Positions 10,339 to 17,263 of a stretch of 37,368 nucleotides of DNA are shown in pieces. Numbering within the stretch: the stretch's first letter is position 1; each line of letters starts with the position of its first letter. The position numbers and the translations under genes are program-made. A model generated the notes under the pieces. That model made no database searches, was not told where the DNA came from, and saw nothing but the letters and a program-made list of their open reading frames with translations. The stretch is from the IMG/VR virus record IMGVR_UViG_3300042300_000730, positions 1-37,368 of that record; one strand, given 5' to 3'. This DNA comes from a virus.

Positions 10339-10629
10339 TCAAACACGCGCGGCTACTAGTCCTGTGATCGCGGACAGCGCTAAAACACACGCTACCGCAA
10401 ACACTATGTTAGGTATCATAATATACATAACTACAGTCATTGATGATGTCCAAACACTAGTGCACCAGTCACAGGTAATCAGGTAGCCGATGCCGCCTTG
10501 TTCGGGCGGATACTTTTTCCAGAGTCTTGTCCGTGCGCGATCAAGCAGTACATCGGTAGTAACAAGCCTAGTCAGGCGGTAAACGCCAAGAGCAAGCACG
10601 ACGAAGTGAAATACTGAGATATCGGTCAT
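10339..10629 (-). CDS. DUF1360-family membrane protein
   Basis: 96 residues. VYRLTRLVTTD, ARTRLW and LITCDWCTSVW are hallmarks of the DUF1360 family, seen in phages and Firmicutes/Actinobacteria. Hydrophobic stretches at residues 5-20, 58-73 and 75-95 suggest two or three membrane segments, with the CDWC pair between them. The ATG overlaps the stop codon of the upstream gene (ATGA), so translation is probably coupled. The biochemical role is unknown. Confidence 0.8.
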   Translation of the reverse strand: MTDISVFHFVVLALGVYRLTRLVTTDVLLDRARTRLWKKYPPEQGGIGYLITCDWCTSVWTSSMTVVMYIMIPNIVFAVACVLALSAITGLVAARV

Positions 10630-11000
10630 TCAGTTGGGTCCTTACTCGAGTGTAGTGTATTATACGGATTCCAGCTTCGTAATCTGCTTCCGCAACCGCA
10701 GCTATCGTCACGAACGAAGATAATCGTCTTACCCGTAGAGGTAGTTAGTGATGATTCGGTACGGGCGCTTCCGCTCCAGTTCAACTGTTCAATCGGCTCG
10801 GAGAAGATCGTCACAGGTCCTTTGTGTGAGTCCGCCGCGATCAAAACCCGAGAATCCGTAATCAGCACGCGAACCGCCTCAACAAGCCTCGTCGGTGGTT
10901 GCGGCTGGCTGGTCTTCGTCGTCAACTGCTCAAGCGAGATGCCGTGATTCTGCGGAGCAACAAGAACTCGAGCCGGAAAGATATCGTGAAGAACCTTCAT
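10626..11000 (-). CDS. Conserved phage protein with CGCGSRL motif
   Basis: 124 residues. The first 90 residues look like a compact beta-rich domain with a conserved VRVLITDSRVLIAADS segment. The C-terminus carries DDSCGCGSRLRSWNPY, a motif I recognise from hypothetical actinophage proteins beside terminase and portal genes. The Shine-Dalgarno AGGAG lies 9 bases before the ATG. Its first and last bases overlap its neighbours by ATGA on both sides, so it is firmly inside the structural operon. The function is unknown; the three cysteines may bind a metal. Confidence 0.7.
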   Translation of the reverse strand: MKVLHDIFPARVLVAPQNHGISLEQLTTKTSQPQPPTRLVEAVRVLITDSRVLIAADSHKGPVTIFSEPIEQLNWSGSARTESSLTTSTGKTIIFVRDDSCGCGSRLRSWNPYNTLHSSKDPTE

Positions 11001-11530
11001 CTTGTAATTCTCCTATTTATCGCGCGATAGGTAACTTCTGCAGCCGCGGCGATCTCTCTAACCGTAACGCCTCTCGAGTACAGCGTGTTCACTAACTGCG
11101 TGAAATCCGCGTTCGCTTTTCCATAGGCGGAGGAGGTAGAAGAGGTAGATCTATATCTACTTGCGAGTTGCGCTAAAGCCTTGATACTACTCTTGTCAAC
11201 TTCAGTGAGCCCCGGTGAAGCGTGCGGCATAACGTTCTTGCGCTTCGGCGCGTATCTATCCTTCTTGGCGGGGGCGGTAGGAACGGGGTGAACTGAGTGA
11301 ACTAAATTAAAGCTTGAGTTTTTCACCGCGGATATTGTTGAATCGGAAGAAGAAGAGGGAGAGATCCAAGATCTTATTGTAGATCGGGAGCGGGGCGGCG
11401 CACAGGCCTTGCCCACGGCTGACATCGACCAACCTGCGGCGACGAGCTCGCGAACACGGGCCTTTAACTCGTTACCCGACAATGCGCCGAGGAGGCGGTG
11501 CTCACTCTCAGGTAACTGCGCTCTCTCCAT
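10997..11530 (-). CDS. Helix-turn-helix DNA-binding protein, small-terminase candidate
   Basis: 177 residues with two likely helix-turn-helix segments: residues about 20-55 (LKARVRELVAAGWSMSAVGK ending in STIRSWI) and 140-175 (LYSRGVTVREIAAAAEVTY ending in INRRI). A Ser/Pro/Lys-rich linker lies between them. It heads the portal operon and is close to the large terminase, which suggests either the DNA-recognition (small terminase) subunit or a late regulator. Its ATG lies 6 bases after TACAAT, so the mRNA is probably leaderless. The basic C-terminus overlaps the next gene by ATGA. Confidence 0.65.
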   Translation of the reverse strand: MERAQLPESEHRLLGALSGNELKARVRELVAAGWSMSAVGKACAPPRSRSTIRSWISPSSSSDSTISAVKNSSFNLVHSVHPVPTAPAKKDRYAPKRKNVMPHASPGLTEVDKSSIKALAQLASRYRSTSSTSSAYGKANADFTQLVNTLYSRGVTVREIAAAAEVTYRAINRRITR

Positions 11531-11858
11531 TGCACTATTGTATCATACTTAATTGTGTACATCGCTGCCTTGTTTGACGAACACGACAATACCTGCGGCG
11601 GAAAAATCACACCCTGCTTGCGCTGCTCTGCGTGCGTGCCGAAGGCACGCCGCGTCTTCTGCTAGTGTCATTCACCGCGGCGGAAGACTATGTACAAGGG
11701 GAAGTATAGTACCTTGCCATAATTGCCTTGGACGTGAGAGAGGGATATGGATAGAAATACAGAAAGTGTAAAGTGTCTCCAACTTTTTTAGAAAAATATT
11801 TTTTTCTTTGCGAAAAGTTGAGCGCGAGCGAAGAAAAAAGTTGCTCTACTTTTTTAGA
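11531..11858. other. Intergenic region between divergent units, no gene seen
   Basis: About 330 bases separate the leaderless minus-strand gene ending its 5' side at 11530 from a plus-strand promoter at 11859. The left part holds the TACAAT element at 11537-11542 and a perfect 7-bp hairpin GCGTGCC-gaa-GGCACGC at 11634-11650. The right part (11770-11855) is very A/T-rich, with runs of T and A and two copies of a CTTTTTTAGA block. No convincing coding frame with a ribosome-binding site was found on either strand. An origin, a small RNA or a regulatory region are all possible. Confidence 0.5.
11537..11542 (-). promoter_or_regulatory. -10 element TACAAT of a leaderless late-type promoter
   Basis: On the minus strand TACAAT is followed by exactly 6 bases and then the ATG at 11530. 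There is no TTCCAGAG box and no obvious -35. The same geometry precedes the large terminase gene. Confidence 0.5.
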
Positions 11859-11876
11859 TTCCAAAGTTTTTATAAT
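11859..11876 (+). promoter_or_regulatory. Box/-10 promoter TTCCAAAG-tttt-TATAAT
   Basis: Plus-strand member of the window's promoter family. Six bases separate TATAAT from the ATG at 11883, so the transcript is probably leaderless. Confidence 0.75.
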
Positions 11877-11882
11877 GATGAC

Positions 11883-12242
11883 ATGATGAAAAGAAAAAAC
11901 ATTGTGAGTGTGCTACAAAGTTTGAGTGAGAAAAGCGCGCGTGCAAAGAGCTTGCCTCCTCTCACTCGAGCAGAGATGAGCAAGTGGCGAGATCCATTTG
12001 GCAGAGAGATGTTGACTAGCGCCTCTGCGTTCGCTCAACAGAAAGAGAAAGCAGAAAAGAAAAAGCGATTTGTTGTTGTTCGACACAGCGATGGAAAAGC
12101 TTGGTCAGGTCCATGGCTTAACGATGGAAAGCGATTCTCCTCAGTAGAAAGCAAGTGGCACTACTTCTTGCGAGAAGAAGACGCGGAGCAAGCTGTAGAG
12201 CGCGAAGGCTTCGACTATAGAGTTGATGTGTTTGAAATGTAG
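11883..12242 (+). CDS. Small basic protein of unknown function, plus strand, leaderless
   Basis: 119 residues from the ATG at 11883; a second in-frame ATG follows at once. The upstream in-frame extension back to 11808 runs through the promoter and is rejected. The N-terminal half is basic and helical (KRKNIVSVLQSLSEKSARAK), and KEKAEKKKR leads into a C-terminal region RFVVVRHSDGKAWSGPWLN and WHYFLREEDAEQAV that may be a small beta domain. It is one of only three plus-strand genes and converges on the peptidoglycan-binding protein gene 13 bases away. I do not recognise the family. Confidence 0.7.
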   Translation: MMKRKNIVSVLQSLSEKSARAKSLPPLTRAEMSKWRDPFGREMLTSASAFAQQKEKAEKKKRFVVVRHSDGKAWSGPWLNDGKRFSSVESKWHYFLREEDAEQAVEREGFDYRVDVFEM

Positions 12243-12255
12243 AGCGTGACTATGC

Positions 12256-12699
12256 TTAGACGATGACGTTGATGAATGGTTCATCAGCGAACAAAGCTAC
12301 AAGCATGTCCGCATCGACAGTGCCGGTTACCGCACGGTTGTTGGCCGCTTGATATTGCTCTACCGCACGCTTAGTTGCGTCTGCATACCAGCCGTCTTTG
12401 TCAGTGCCTGCTTCATTGAACCCGCATTCGACTAAACGACGTTGAAGGTGATGTACTGACAACGACTTGCGTGTTGCTGGGTTTTTGTAGATGCACATGT
12501 CAAGCCGCACGTCATCGCTGTCCGCACCGCTTGCGACAATTCCTACGCCAGACTTGACCGCACGCTTACGCGGCGCAGGTTCAGGTGTTGGTTCAGGTGT
12601 TGGTTCAGGAGCAGGCGCTACTGGCTGCTCTTCGACAACTACCGCAGCCTCTGCCACGACTGGAGTCTCTTCAACTGCTGGGGTTTCTTCGTTGCTCAT
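12256..12699 (-). CDS. Peptidoglycan-binding-domain protein with Pro/Glu-rich N-terminus
   Basis: 147 residues. The first 45 residues are Glu/Pro/Val/Ala-rich with PTPEPTPEPAPRKR, a disordered linker. Residues about 80-140 match the PG_binding_1 three-helix repeat: SVHHLQRRLVECGF, GWYADATKRAVEQYQAANN and VTGTVDADMLVALF. Such domains anchor proteins to cell-wall peptidoglycan. No catalytic domain and no signal peptide are visible, so it is more likely a virion or lysis-accessory protein than a complete lysin. It lies directly downstream of the large terminase. A TATACAAT element lies about 35 bases before the start, with GAAAG as a weak ribosome-binding site. Confidence 0.75.
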   Translation of the reverse strand: MSNEETPAVEETPVVAEAAVVVEEQPVAPAPEPTPEPTPEPAPRKRAVKSGVGIVASGADSDDVRLDMCIYKNPATRKSLSVHHLQRRLVECGFNEAGTDKDGWYADATKRAVEQYQAANNRAVTGTVDADMLVALFADEPFINVIV

Positions 12700-12749
12700 T
12701 TGTTTACCGTACTTTCTTTAAAGACTTGATGTGTAATTGTATACCCGCA

Positions 12750-14165
12750 CTAGCGAGGCGAGAACACACGGCCACCGCCGCGGCCATTGCCGTTCCTAAA
12801 GCTTGGCAAGCGTCTGTGCGCCAACGACTTGGCTGTGATAGTTCCTCCGAGGAAGCCCGCAGGTGGCTTGATTAGCAAAGCAGTAAGTGCGTGAACTAAG
12901 GCGTCAACTCTGTCTGGTGACTTGCCTTCACCTGGAATCCATGCGCACATCTGCGACTCGAGGTCCGCAAGATAATTGACGTGATGCACGCGGTTTTGCT
13001 CGTAGGCAAGTGTGATTGGTTCAGCACGCAAGGCTTTGCCGACCTTTGAATGAACCTCAAATACTTTGATCGTTGGGTCGATTGTGTTGATGGCATTCCG
13101 CACTAGTGCGCCGCCTTGGTTTACTTCTGCTACAACAGGGCACGACCACTTGCGCGCCATTTGAACTACCGTATTGGCCCAGCGGTCTGGCGCGCCAAGA
13201 AGTGACGCGTCCTCGAGAACCCATGAATGACGCTTGTACAAGTCACGTTCGCCTGTGGAAGCAACAACAACAATCCCGCATTCGTCGCGCGGATTCTCGG
13301 CTACGGACGGGTCGACGCCGATGCAGCGCAATGGCGCGCCAAGCGGCAGTTGTTTTTCCCGGGCGCGTTCAATCAGCTCGATAGTCCACAGCGCGCCTTC
13401 GATGTCACTAAGCATTTCACCGTAGAGCTCTTGAGCTGCCAACCGAGTGCCCTCGTAAACGCCTGTGATTGCGTCAAGATAGGTGCTTGAAAGGTTGCCC
13501 GCATTGTCAAGTGTCGAACCTCGTGACACGACAACGCGCCCAGTTTTTTCTGCCTCGTTCAGCAAGCCGTACAGCATTGGCACACGCTTTGGCGTTGTAG
13601 TGCAGATGATTTGTGGATTGGCGCCAAGACGAGTTGCAACTCGAACGTTGTCCCACGACGTCATGCCCGCAGCGTCTGGCGACTGACGCCACGCCGCAAT
13701 CTCGTCGCACCAGGCGTAGTGAAACTGAGGACCGCGAAGGCCGTCGGGTTCGTCAGCAGTAAAGCAAGTAGCCGTATTTCCGTTGGGCCAAGTCAGACGG
13801 CGCTTCGATGGCTCGTATAGTGGGCGCTCGCTTGGCGGCGAAACAGAAATGATACCAGATTCGCCTTCAACAATTACGTCACGAACGTCGGCTGCAGTAC
13901 GAGCGACAAGGGCAAAGCGAAGTTGGCCCATGTTTGTGACCTTAGCTCTATCACGAACCCACTCCGCAGCTGACCGCGTCTTACCAGCACCGCGGCCAGC
14001 GAGGTACATCCATATTGACCAGTCATCTCCCGGCGGTGGCACTTGTTCCGGCCTTGCCCAGAGTTTCCAGTCCCACACAAGAAGCTCTGGGTCGATTCCG
14101 TCGAGAACTTTGTCACGCTCTTCGCGCGGCAACTTAGCAAGCTCTTCCATGATGCTCTTGGCCAT
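12750..14165 (-). CDS. terL: Terminase large subunit
   Basis: 471 residues, a normal TerL length. The N-terminal ATPase that drives DNA into the prohead shows Walker A AGRGAGKT at residues 56-63 and Walker B YAWCDEIAAW with D154/E155. The C-terminal RNase-H-like nuclease that cuts concatemers shows CIGVDPSVAENPRDECG (metal Asp near 274), VVAEVNQGG and DRVDALVHALTALL. The C-terminus is Gly/Arg-rich. TACAAT is followed by 6 bases and the ATG, suggesting a leaderless late transcript. The zinc-finger gene upstream ends 12 bases before it. No small subunit is directly adjacent. Confidence 0.95.
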   Translation of the reverse strand: MAKSIMEELAKLPREERDKVLDGIDPELLVWDWKLWARPEQVPPPGDDWSIWMYLAGRGAGKTRSAAEWVRDRAKVTNMGQLRFALVARTAADVRDVIVEGESGIISVSPPSERPLYEPSKRRLTWPNGNTATCFTADEPDGLRGPQFHYAWCDEIAAWRQSPDAAGMTSWDNVRVATRLGANPQIICTTTPKRVPMLYGLLNEAEKTGRVVVSRGSTLDNAGNLSSTYLDAITGVYEGTRLAAQELYGEMLSDIEGALWTIELIERAREKQLPLGAPLRCIGVDPSVAENPRDECGIVVVASTGERDLYKRHSWVLEDASLLGAPDRWANTVVQMARKWSCPVVAEVNQGGALVRNAINTIDPTIKVFEVHSKVGKALRAEPITLAYEQNRVHHVNYLADLESQMCAWIPGEGKSPDRVDALVHALTALLIKPPAGFLGGTITAKSLAHRRLPSFRNGNGRGGGRVFSPR

Positions 14166-14171
14166 GGAGCT

Positions 14172-14177
14172 ATTGTA
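14172..14177 (-). promoter_or_regulatory. -10 element TACAAT of a leaderless late-type promoter (terminase)
   Basis: TACAAT, 6 bases, then the terminase ATG at 14165. This matches the element at 11537-11542 in sequence and spacing, and lacks the TTCCAGAG box. Confidence 0.5.
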
Positions 14178-14405
14178 CTACGAAGCAGCAGCCTTGTAGC
14201 CGCAAGGGCAGTGTTTTGAAAGCATTGGCATCATCCTTGCGCCACACCTCGGGCAGGGCTCTTCAACTGCCCTGCGCGAGTGATCACGGTCGTCGTAGTG
14301 TTTGTACGAAGTTACGTCCGCATGCTTTTTGACAACATGAATCATCGCATCGTTCGCGCTGTCGTGTCTGGCATCGCAGAACTTGCACTTATGTTTGCCT
14401 GCCAC
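14178..14405 (-). CDS. Small zinc-finger protein (C2H2-like plus zinc ribbon)
   Basis: 75 residues from a GTG whose G is shared with the TAG stop of the upstream lysozyme gene (TAGTG), indicating coupled translation. Earlier in-frame starts would overlap that gene by over 200 bases and are rejected. KCKFCDARH followed by MIHVVKKHAD resembles a C2H2 finger. The second half has CPRCGARMMPMLSKHCPCG, a four-cysteine ribbon. A nucleic-acid-binding role near the terminase is plausible but unproven. Confidence 0.65.
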   Translation of the reverse strand: MAGKHKCKFCDARHDSANDAMIHVVKKHADVTSYKHYDDRDHSRRAVEEPCPRCGARMMPMLSKHCPCGYKAAAS

Positions 14406-14932
14406 TAAAGACTCCAGTGACCAAGACCACCGTTGTTGTACAGATACTTTGCAACAGCGATGTTGCACTCGACAGCGAACAGAACGTCCAAGTGCCCAAA
14501 CGGCTGTCCGCAGATCTGCATAGTCACTGTTTTCCAAGTTGAGTTGATCTGCAGCAGCCCGTAGTCTCTTGACTTGTCTCTGTTGAGAGTGCTGTTGTAC
14601 GCAGTTGGAGTGCATCTTGACTCGCGCCAAGCGATGAATGAAAACTGTTCAACTGGCAAACCTGCCTCAGCAAACAGCGGCTCAAATTCCGGGCAGCGTC
14701 TACTTGACTCTACTGACAGCGCCTTTATCGAGCTTTCTGCAACTGAAGTGCTAGTAACTGGCGCCGCATCAATCTCGACAGCAGGCGCCACGCTTGAAGG
14801 CGTAGTTTCTGTTGCGATTTCTACACGAACTGGCTGCAGATCCGCAGGCTCACCAAATGTCACGCTTAAACTAAAAGAAGTCAAAGAGTAGCAAACGGCA
14901 GCACCAATTGTCACCTTGGTAGACGTCCGCAT
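14405..14932 (-). CDS. Lysozyme-like lytic transglycosylase, membrane-anchored
   Basis: 175 residues. The first 25 residues (KVTIGAAVCYSLTSFSLSV) form a signal peptide or anchor. A Thr/Ser/Pro-rich linker reaches residue 75. The catalytic domain has FIAWRESRCTPTAYN with the probable catalytic Glu at 104, DYGLLQINSTW, and NIAVAKYLYNNGGLGHW, the pattern of SLT/C-type-lysozyme-like domains that cleave the glycan strand. It starts one base after the upstream stop. It may act in genome entry as a virion muralytic enzyme or in lysis beside the endolysin at 34127. Confidence 0.82.
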   Translation of the reverse strand: MRTSTKVTIGAAVCYSLTSFSLSVTFGEPADLQPVRVEIATETTPSSVAPAVEIDAAPVTSTSVAESSIKALSVESSRRCPEFEPLFAEAGLPVEQFSFIAWRESRCTPTAYNSTLNRDKSRDYGLLQINSTWKTVTMQICGQPFGHLDVLFAVECNIAVAKYLYNNGGLGHWSL

Positions 14933-14933
14933 G

Positions 14934-15275
14934 TTAGCGTCTCGAGTTTACGTCAAGGTCTTCTGTTCTAAGCATTACTGACCACACGCTGGACAGCGCG
15001 TTGCAGAATCTGTCATCACGCAGATGATGCATTCTGTTTTTGTAGTTGTCGTAGTCAAGTTCTTCAACCGCATTGAGCAAGAACTTTTGCCAAGACTCGT
15101 CTTTGATGAAGACACGATACGGGTAGTCTGAACCTGCATGCGTGATGATGTCAGCTTCTGCAAAGTCTGCAATTGCCTGAATCGACTCGAGATCTCGAGC
15201 ACGCACTACGAGCGCGTCTGCATCTTCGCGGTGGCGAACCGCACTTAAAAAGCCTGTCTGTGTAAATACCCACAT
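14934..15275 (-). CDS. Conserved phage/actinobacterial hypothetical protein
   Basis: 113 residues. The order MWVFTQTGFLSAVRHRED, LVVRARDLESI, YPYRVFIKDESW and LDYDNYKNRM, ending in SVWSVM, matches a small family common in actinophages and actinobacterial genomes whose function is unknown. The start has a strong AAGGAG ribosome-binding site. It sits in the operon begun at 16129. Confidence 0.75.
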   Translation of the reverse strand: MWVFTQTGFLSAVRHREDADALVVRARDLESIQAIADFAEADIITHAGSDYPYRVFIKDESWQKFLLNAVEELDYDNYKNRMHHLRDDRFCNALSSVWSVMLRTEDLDVNSRR

Positions 15276-15342
15276 TATTATTTCTCCTTGTCATTTTGTC
15301 TTTTTGCGTAGCGGGATTGCTACGACTTTATTCAGCGCGATG

Positions 15343-15528
15343 CTAGATGTTGGTTTCTTCCATCGCTTGAATTTCTTCAAGTGACGCAGACTCTACCGTA
15401 ACCGAGCTGCCGTACTCTTCTCTCATTGAACGAGCGTATGAAACGCGACGCTCAGGAGTGACATACGCGACGATGGACTTACCATCACGCGTGATTGTCG
15501 TAACCTTGTACATTTCTGGTTCTTTCAT
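15343..15528 (-). CDS. Small acidic protein of unknown function
   Basis: 61 residues starting MKEPEMYKVTTITRDGKSIV. The AAAGGAG ribosome-binding site 7 bases before the ATG at 15528 fixes this start; the longer in-frame reading overlaps the upstream gene heavily and is rejected. The Glu-rich C-terminus (SASLEEIQAMEETNI) is helical. The gene lies 34 bases after the DUF6011 gene in the same operon. Confidence 0.65.
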   Translation of the reverse strand: MKEPEMYKVTTITRDGKSIVAYVTPERRVSYARSMREEYGSSVTVESASLEEIQAMEETNI

Positions 15529-15562
15529 TTCTGTCTCCTTTGTTAGTTCATTATACACTGCT

Positions 15563-16129
15563 TTAGAATCCAAACTTTTTTCGACACTCAGGTCCAAGTT
15601 GCAACTCACGAGAGCGAACATCTGTGAGCTCAGCTCCACATGAACCGCAGCACGAGTAGTGCTTGCCGAAGAGTTGCGTGTACTTGTACGGATCAACCGA
15701 GAGAATTGCGACGACTTCTTTAGTCTGCTCCGCTGTAAGCTTGCCGCGGTTAAACGCGCCCGGAGCTCCATGGAGCGTGCGAATGTAGAGAGTGTTCATG
15801 TACTCTTTGATCTCAACAAAAAGCAAGTCATTTGCTACTTTGACTGACGACAGCTCGAGTTCGTCCGCAGGGATTGCGTACTTTGATTTCGGCACGCTTG
15901 CGAGAAGTGTCTGCATTCCGCCGGTCGCTTTCACGCGCTTAGGCAGCGCCAGAAACGAGCTGATGTCCGAGCTTGCGTGCGACTTTGTGTAGTGGCCAGC
16001 AGAGATCGTGTCTTCAATGTGCTCCGCAGTATCCGCGTCAACCTCTCGGGTTGCGAGCAAGTCGCGGACAAAGCTGATCTGCTTTGGAGTCGCCATGTGG
16101 CGAAGTGTGTCTACGGCAGTAATTGTCAT
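15563..16129 (-). CDS. DUF6011-type zinc protein
   Basis: 188 residues from the ATG at 16129, chosen because GAAGGAC precedes it and the promoter and leader occupy the in-frame extension to 16198. Near the N-terminus, MATPKQISFVRDLLATREVD resembles short helical modules of actinophage DNA-associated proteins. The C-terminus YSCCGSCGAELTDVRSRELQ then LGPECRKKFG is a DUF6011-like zinc site (CxxCG, GPEC). The family is widespread in actinobacteria and their phages, with no established role. It is the first gene of a unit that runs to the lysozyme gene. The leader begins with a stem-loop. Confidence 0.75.
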   Translation of the reverse strand: MTITAVDTLRHMATPKQISFVRDLLATREVDADTAEHIEDTISAGHYTKSHASSDISSFLALPKRVKATGGMQTLLASVPKSKYAIPADELELSSVKVANDLLFVEIKEYMNTLYIRTLHGAPGAFNRGKLTAEQTKEVVAILSVDPYKYTQLFGKHYSCCGSCGAELTDVRSRELQLGPECRKKFGF

Positions 16130-16145
16130 AACGTCCTTCAGTCGG

Positions 16146-16165
16146 GCCAAGCGGGTTTGCTTGAC
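16146..16165 (-). promoter_or_regulatory. 5'-terminal leader stem-loop GTCAAGC-aaaccc-GCTTGGC
   Basis: A 7-bp stem with one G-U pair and a 6-base loop. If transcription starts 7 bases after the -10, the first stem base is +1. The stem is repeated at 31181-31200. Confidence 0.55.
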
Positions 16166-16171
16166 AATTAA

Positions 16172-16189
16172 ATTATATAAACTCTGGAA
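16172..16189 (-). promoter_or_regulatory. Box/-10 promoter TTCCAGAG-ttta-TATAAT
   Basis: Drives the gene starting at 16129 with a leader of about 36 bases that opens with a stem-loop. Confidence 0.75.
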
Positions 16190-16227
16190 AATGCTCAACT
16201 AAACTCGAGTTGAGAAGACTGCTTGAA

Positions 16228-16253
16228 GAGCCGGGCCCCAACCGGCCCGGCTC
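16228..16253 (-). terminator. Hairpin GAGCCGGGCC / GGCCCGGCTC
   Basis: Perfect 10-bp GC-rich stem with a 6-base loop, between the stop at 16265 and the next promoter. There is no U-tract, so termination strength is uncertain. Confidence 0.6.
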
Positions 16254-16264
16254 CTCGAATTCAA

Positions 16265-16570
16265 TTAGAATTCGTAGCAGTAGTATTCGTGGCGCTCGCC
16301 GACGTAGAGCTTGAGGCCGCCTCTCATCGAGGATCCTTGCAGTACGTACTGGCCATTCGCGCGAAGCGTGAACGTCATTGTTTCGCCTTGTGGATTTGGT
16401 GTGATAATCCACTGATTGCTCATTGGCGCACCGGTTGCAACAGCGTTGTCGCGTTGGGCGACCACTGTTTTGTTGTTTTCACTGACCGCGATAACAGTCA
16501 TCGCAATCGTGTCGGCGCAGAATGAGACGGATGCTCCCATTCCAATTTCTGGTTTAATCATGGTTTTCAT
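16265..16570 (-). CDS. Conserved actinophage hypothetical protein
   Basis: 101 residues from the ATG at 16570, after leader AACGACGAAAGGACAAAA. The pattern GASVSFCADTIAMTVIAV, VVAQRDNAV, TFTLRANGQYV and LYVGERHEYYCYEF matches a small beta-rich family frequent in actinophages; its function is unknown. The promoter block is nearly identical to the one driving the WGR gene at 19084, suggesting recent copying of the 5' region. Confidence 0.72.
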   Translation of the reverse strand: MKTMIKPEIGMGASVSFCADTIAMTVIAVSENNKTVVAQRDNAVATGAPMSNQWIITPNPQGETMTFTLRANGQYVLQGSSMRGGLKLYVGERHEYYCYEF

Positions 16571-16586
16571 TTTTGTCCTTTCGTCG

Positions 16587-16610
16587 TTGTCAGGCTTGTT
16601 TGCTTGACAA
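16587..16610 (-). promoter_or_regulatory. 5'-terminal leader stem-loop TTGTCAaGC-aaacaa-GCcTGACAA
   Basis: An 8-of-9-bp stem whose core GTCA begins at the predicted +1 (16608). It resembles the leader hairpins at 16146 and 31181. Confidence 0.5.
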
Positions 16611-16614
16611 GATA

Positions 16615-16632
16615 AATATATCATCTCTGGAA
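16615..16632 (-). promoter_or_regulatory. Box/-10 promoter TTCCAGAG-atga-TATATT
   Basis: Drives the gene at 16570; leader about 38 bases. CTCGAG flanks the box. Confidence 0.75.
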
Positions 16633-16639
16633 CTCGAGT

Positions 16640-16662
16640 GGCCGGCCAGTTTGTGGCCGGCC
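16640..16662 (-). terminator. Hairpin GGCCGGCC / GGCCGGCC
   Basis: Eight-bp GC-only stem with a 7-base loop, directly after the stop at 16678 and before the next promoter. Confidence 0.55.
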
Positions 16663-16677
16663 GGCCGAACCTCGAGT

Positions 16678-17046
16678 TTAGCGGTTTGGGTAGAAGGGAA
16701 TGTTAAGCAGTTTGCAGTGAGCGTCGATGAAGTCGATGATTGGTTTGCCGAATGCCGATATGCAGTCGTCGAAGTCGTCGCAGAAGTCTGAACCGGCGTA
16801 GTCGTAGCGTACGCCGTAGTTAAGTGTTTCGTCGGCTGAAAAGCCGATATTGACGAAGTCGAAGACGTTGCCGTTGTAGTCGTGGCTGAAGTTGTTGAAA
16901 AACTCAGTGGTTTCGGTTGGGTCGTCGATGCCGGACTTAGTTGTAAGTAAGTAGGCGAGTGACAGTTTTGCGTCGAAGCTGACAGTTTCGTTGTCGATGT
17001 CGGTAAGCGTGATTTCGTAGGTGTCAGTTTTGAGTTGCGTTTTCAT
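16678..17046 (-). CDS. Acidic protein of unknown function
   Basis: 122 residues beginning MKTQLKTDTYEITLTD; the in-frame extension to 17085 runs through the leader. The protein is rich in Asp, Phe and Tyr (FVNIGFSADETLNYGVRYD, DFCDDFDDC) and shares acidic composition and a similar length and opening (MKT.. + beta strands) with the protein at 25098. A common origin or DNA-mimic character is possible but unproven. Confidence 0.65.
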   Translation of the reverse strand: MKTQLKTDTYEITLTDIDNETVSFDAKLSLAYLLTTKSGIDDPTETTEFFNNFSHDYNGNVFDFVNIGFSADETLNYGVRYDYAGSDFCDDFDDCISAFGKPIIDFIDAHCKLLNIPFYPNR

Positions 17047-17076
17047 TTTTGTCCTTTTGTCGTTGTTGGTATATAC

Positions 17077-17094
17077 ATTATACAAACTCTGGAA
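17077..17094 (-). promoter_or_regulatory. Box/-10 promoter TTCCAGAG-tttg-TATAAT
   Basis: Drives the gene at 17046; leader about 24 bases. ACTCGAG and then the TAG stop of the upstream gene adjoin the box. Confidence 0.78.
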
Positions 17095-17101
17095 CTCGAG
17101 T

Positions 17102-17263
17102 CTACTGATCGTTCAACCGTACAGCAATCAGTCCAGCCAACCCAAAGGCTATCGGCACAGGTGTGTTGGCGCCGGCAATGGCAGAAACGACTGAGACTAC
17201 TCCGCAGCCTGCTGCCACTACCGACGTCCAAATAACGTCACGAAAACGTGAACGCCAGTTCAT
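17102..17263 (-). CDS. Small two-span membrane protein
   Basis: 53 residues (MNWRSRFRDVIWTSVV...VRLNDQ). Its ATG shares bases with the TAA of the upstream helix-turn-helix gene (TAATG), indicating translational coupling. Two hydrophobic segments, residues about 11-31 and 35-48, are preceded by a basic N-terminus. The stop TAG abuts the next promoter. A holin-like or membrane-perturbing role is possible; the family is not recognised. Confidence 0.6.
   Translation of the reverse strand: MNWRSRFRDVIWTSVVAAGCGVVSVVSAIAGANTPVPIAFGLAGLIAVRLNDQ

Noticed and set aside
11553-11771. Plus-strand reading frame of 72 codons in the intergenic region.
   Set aside because: There is no ribosome-binding site, no promoter box, and the Cys/Arg/Ser-rich composition looks like chance in G/C-rich DNA.
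8153-13190. GCCCAGCGGTCT occurs at about 8155 and 13176 and resembles the left end of the 40-bp repeat.
   Set aside because: Both encode the same DRWA residues in unrelated proteins, the flanks differ, and no right half is present.
14178-14630. A 150-codon version of the zinc-finger gene.
   Set aside because: It would overlap the lysozyme gene by more than 200 bases; the GTG sharing the TAG stop at 14405 is a better start.
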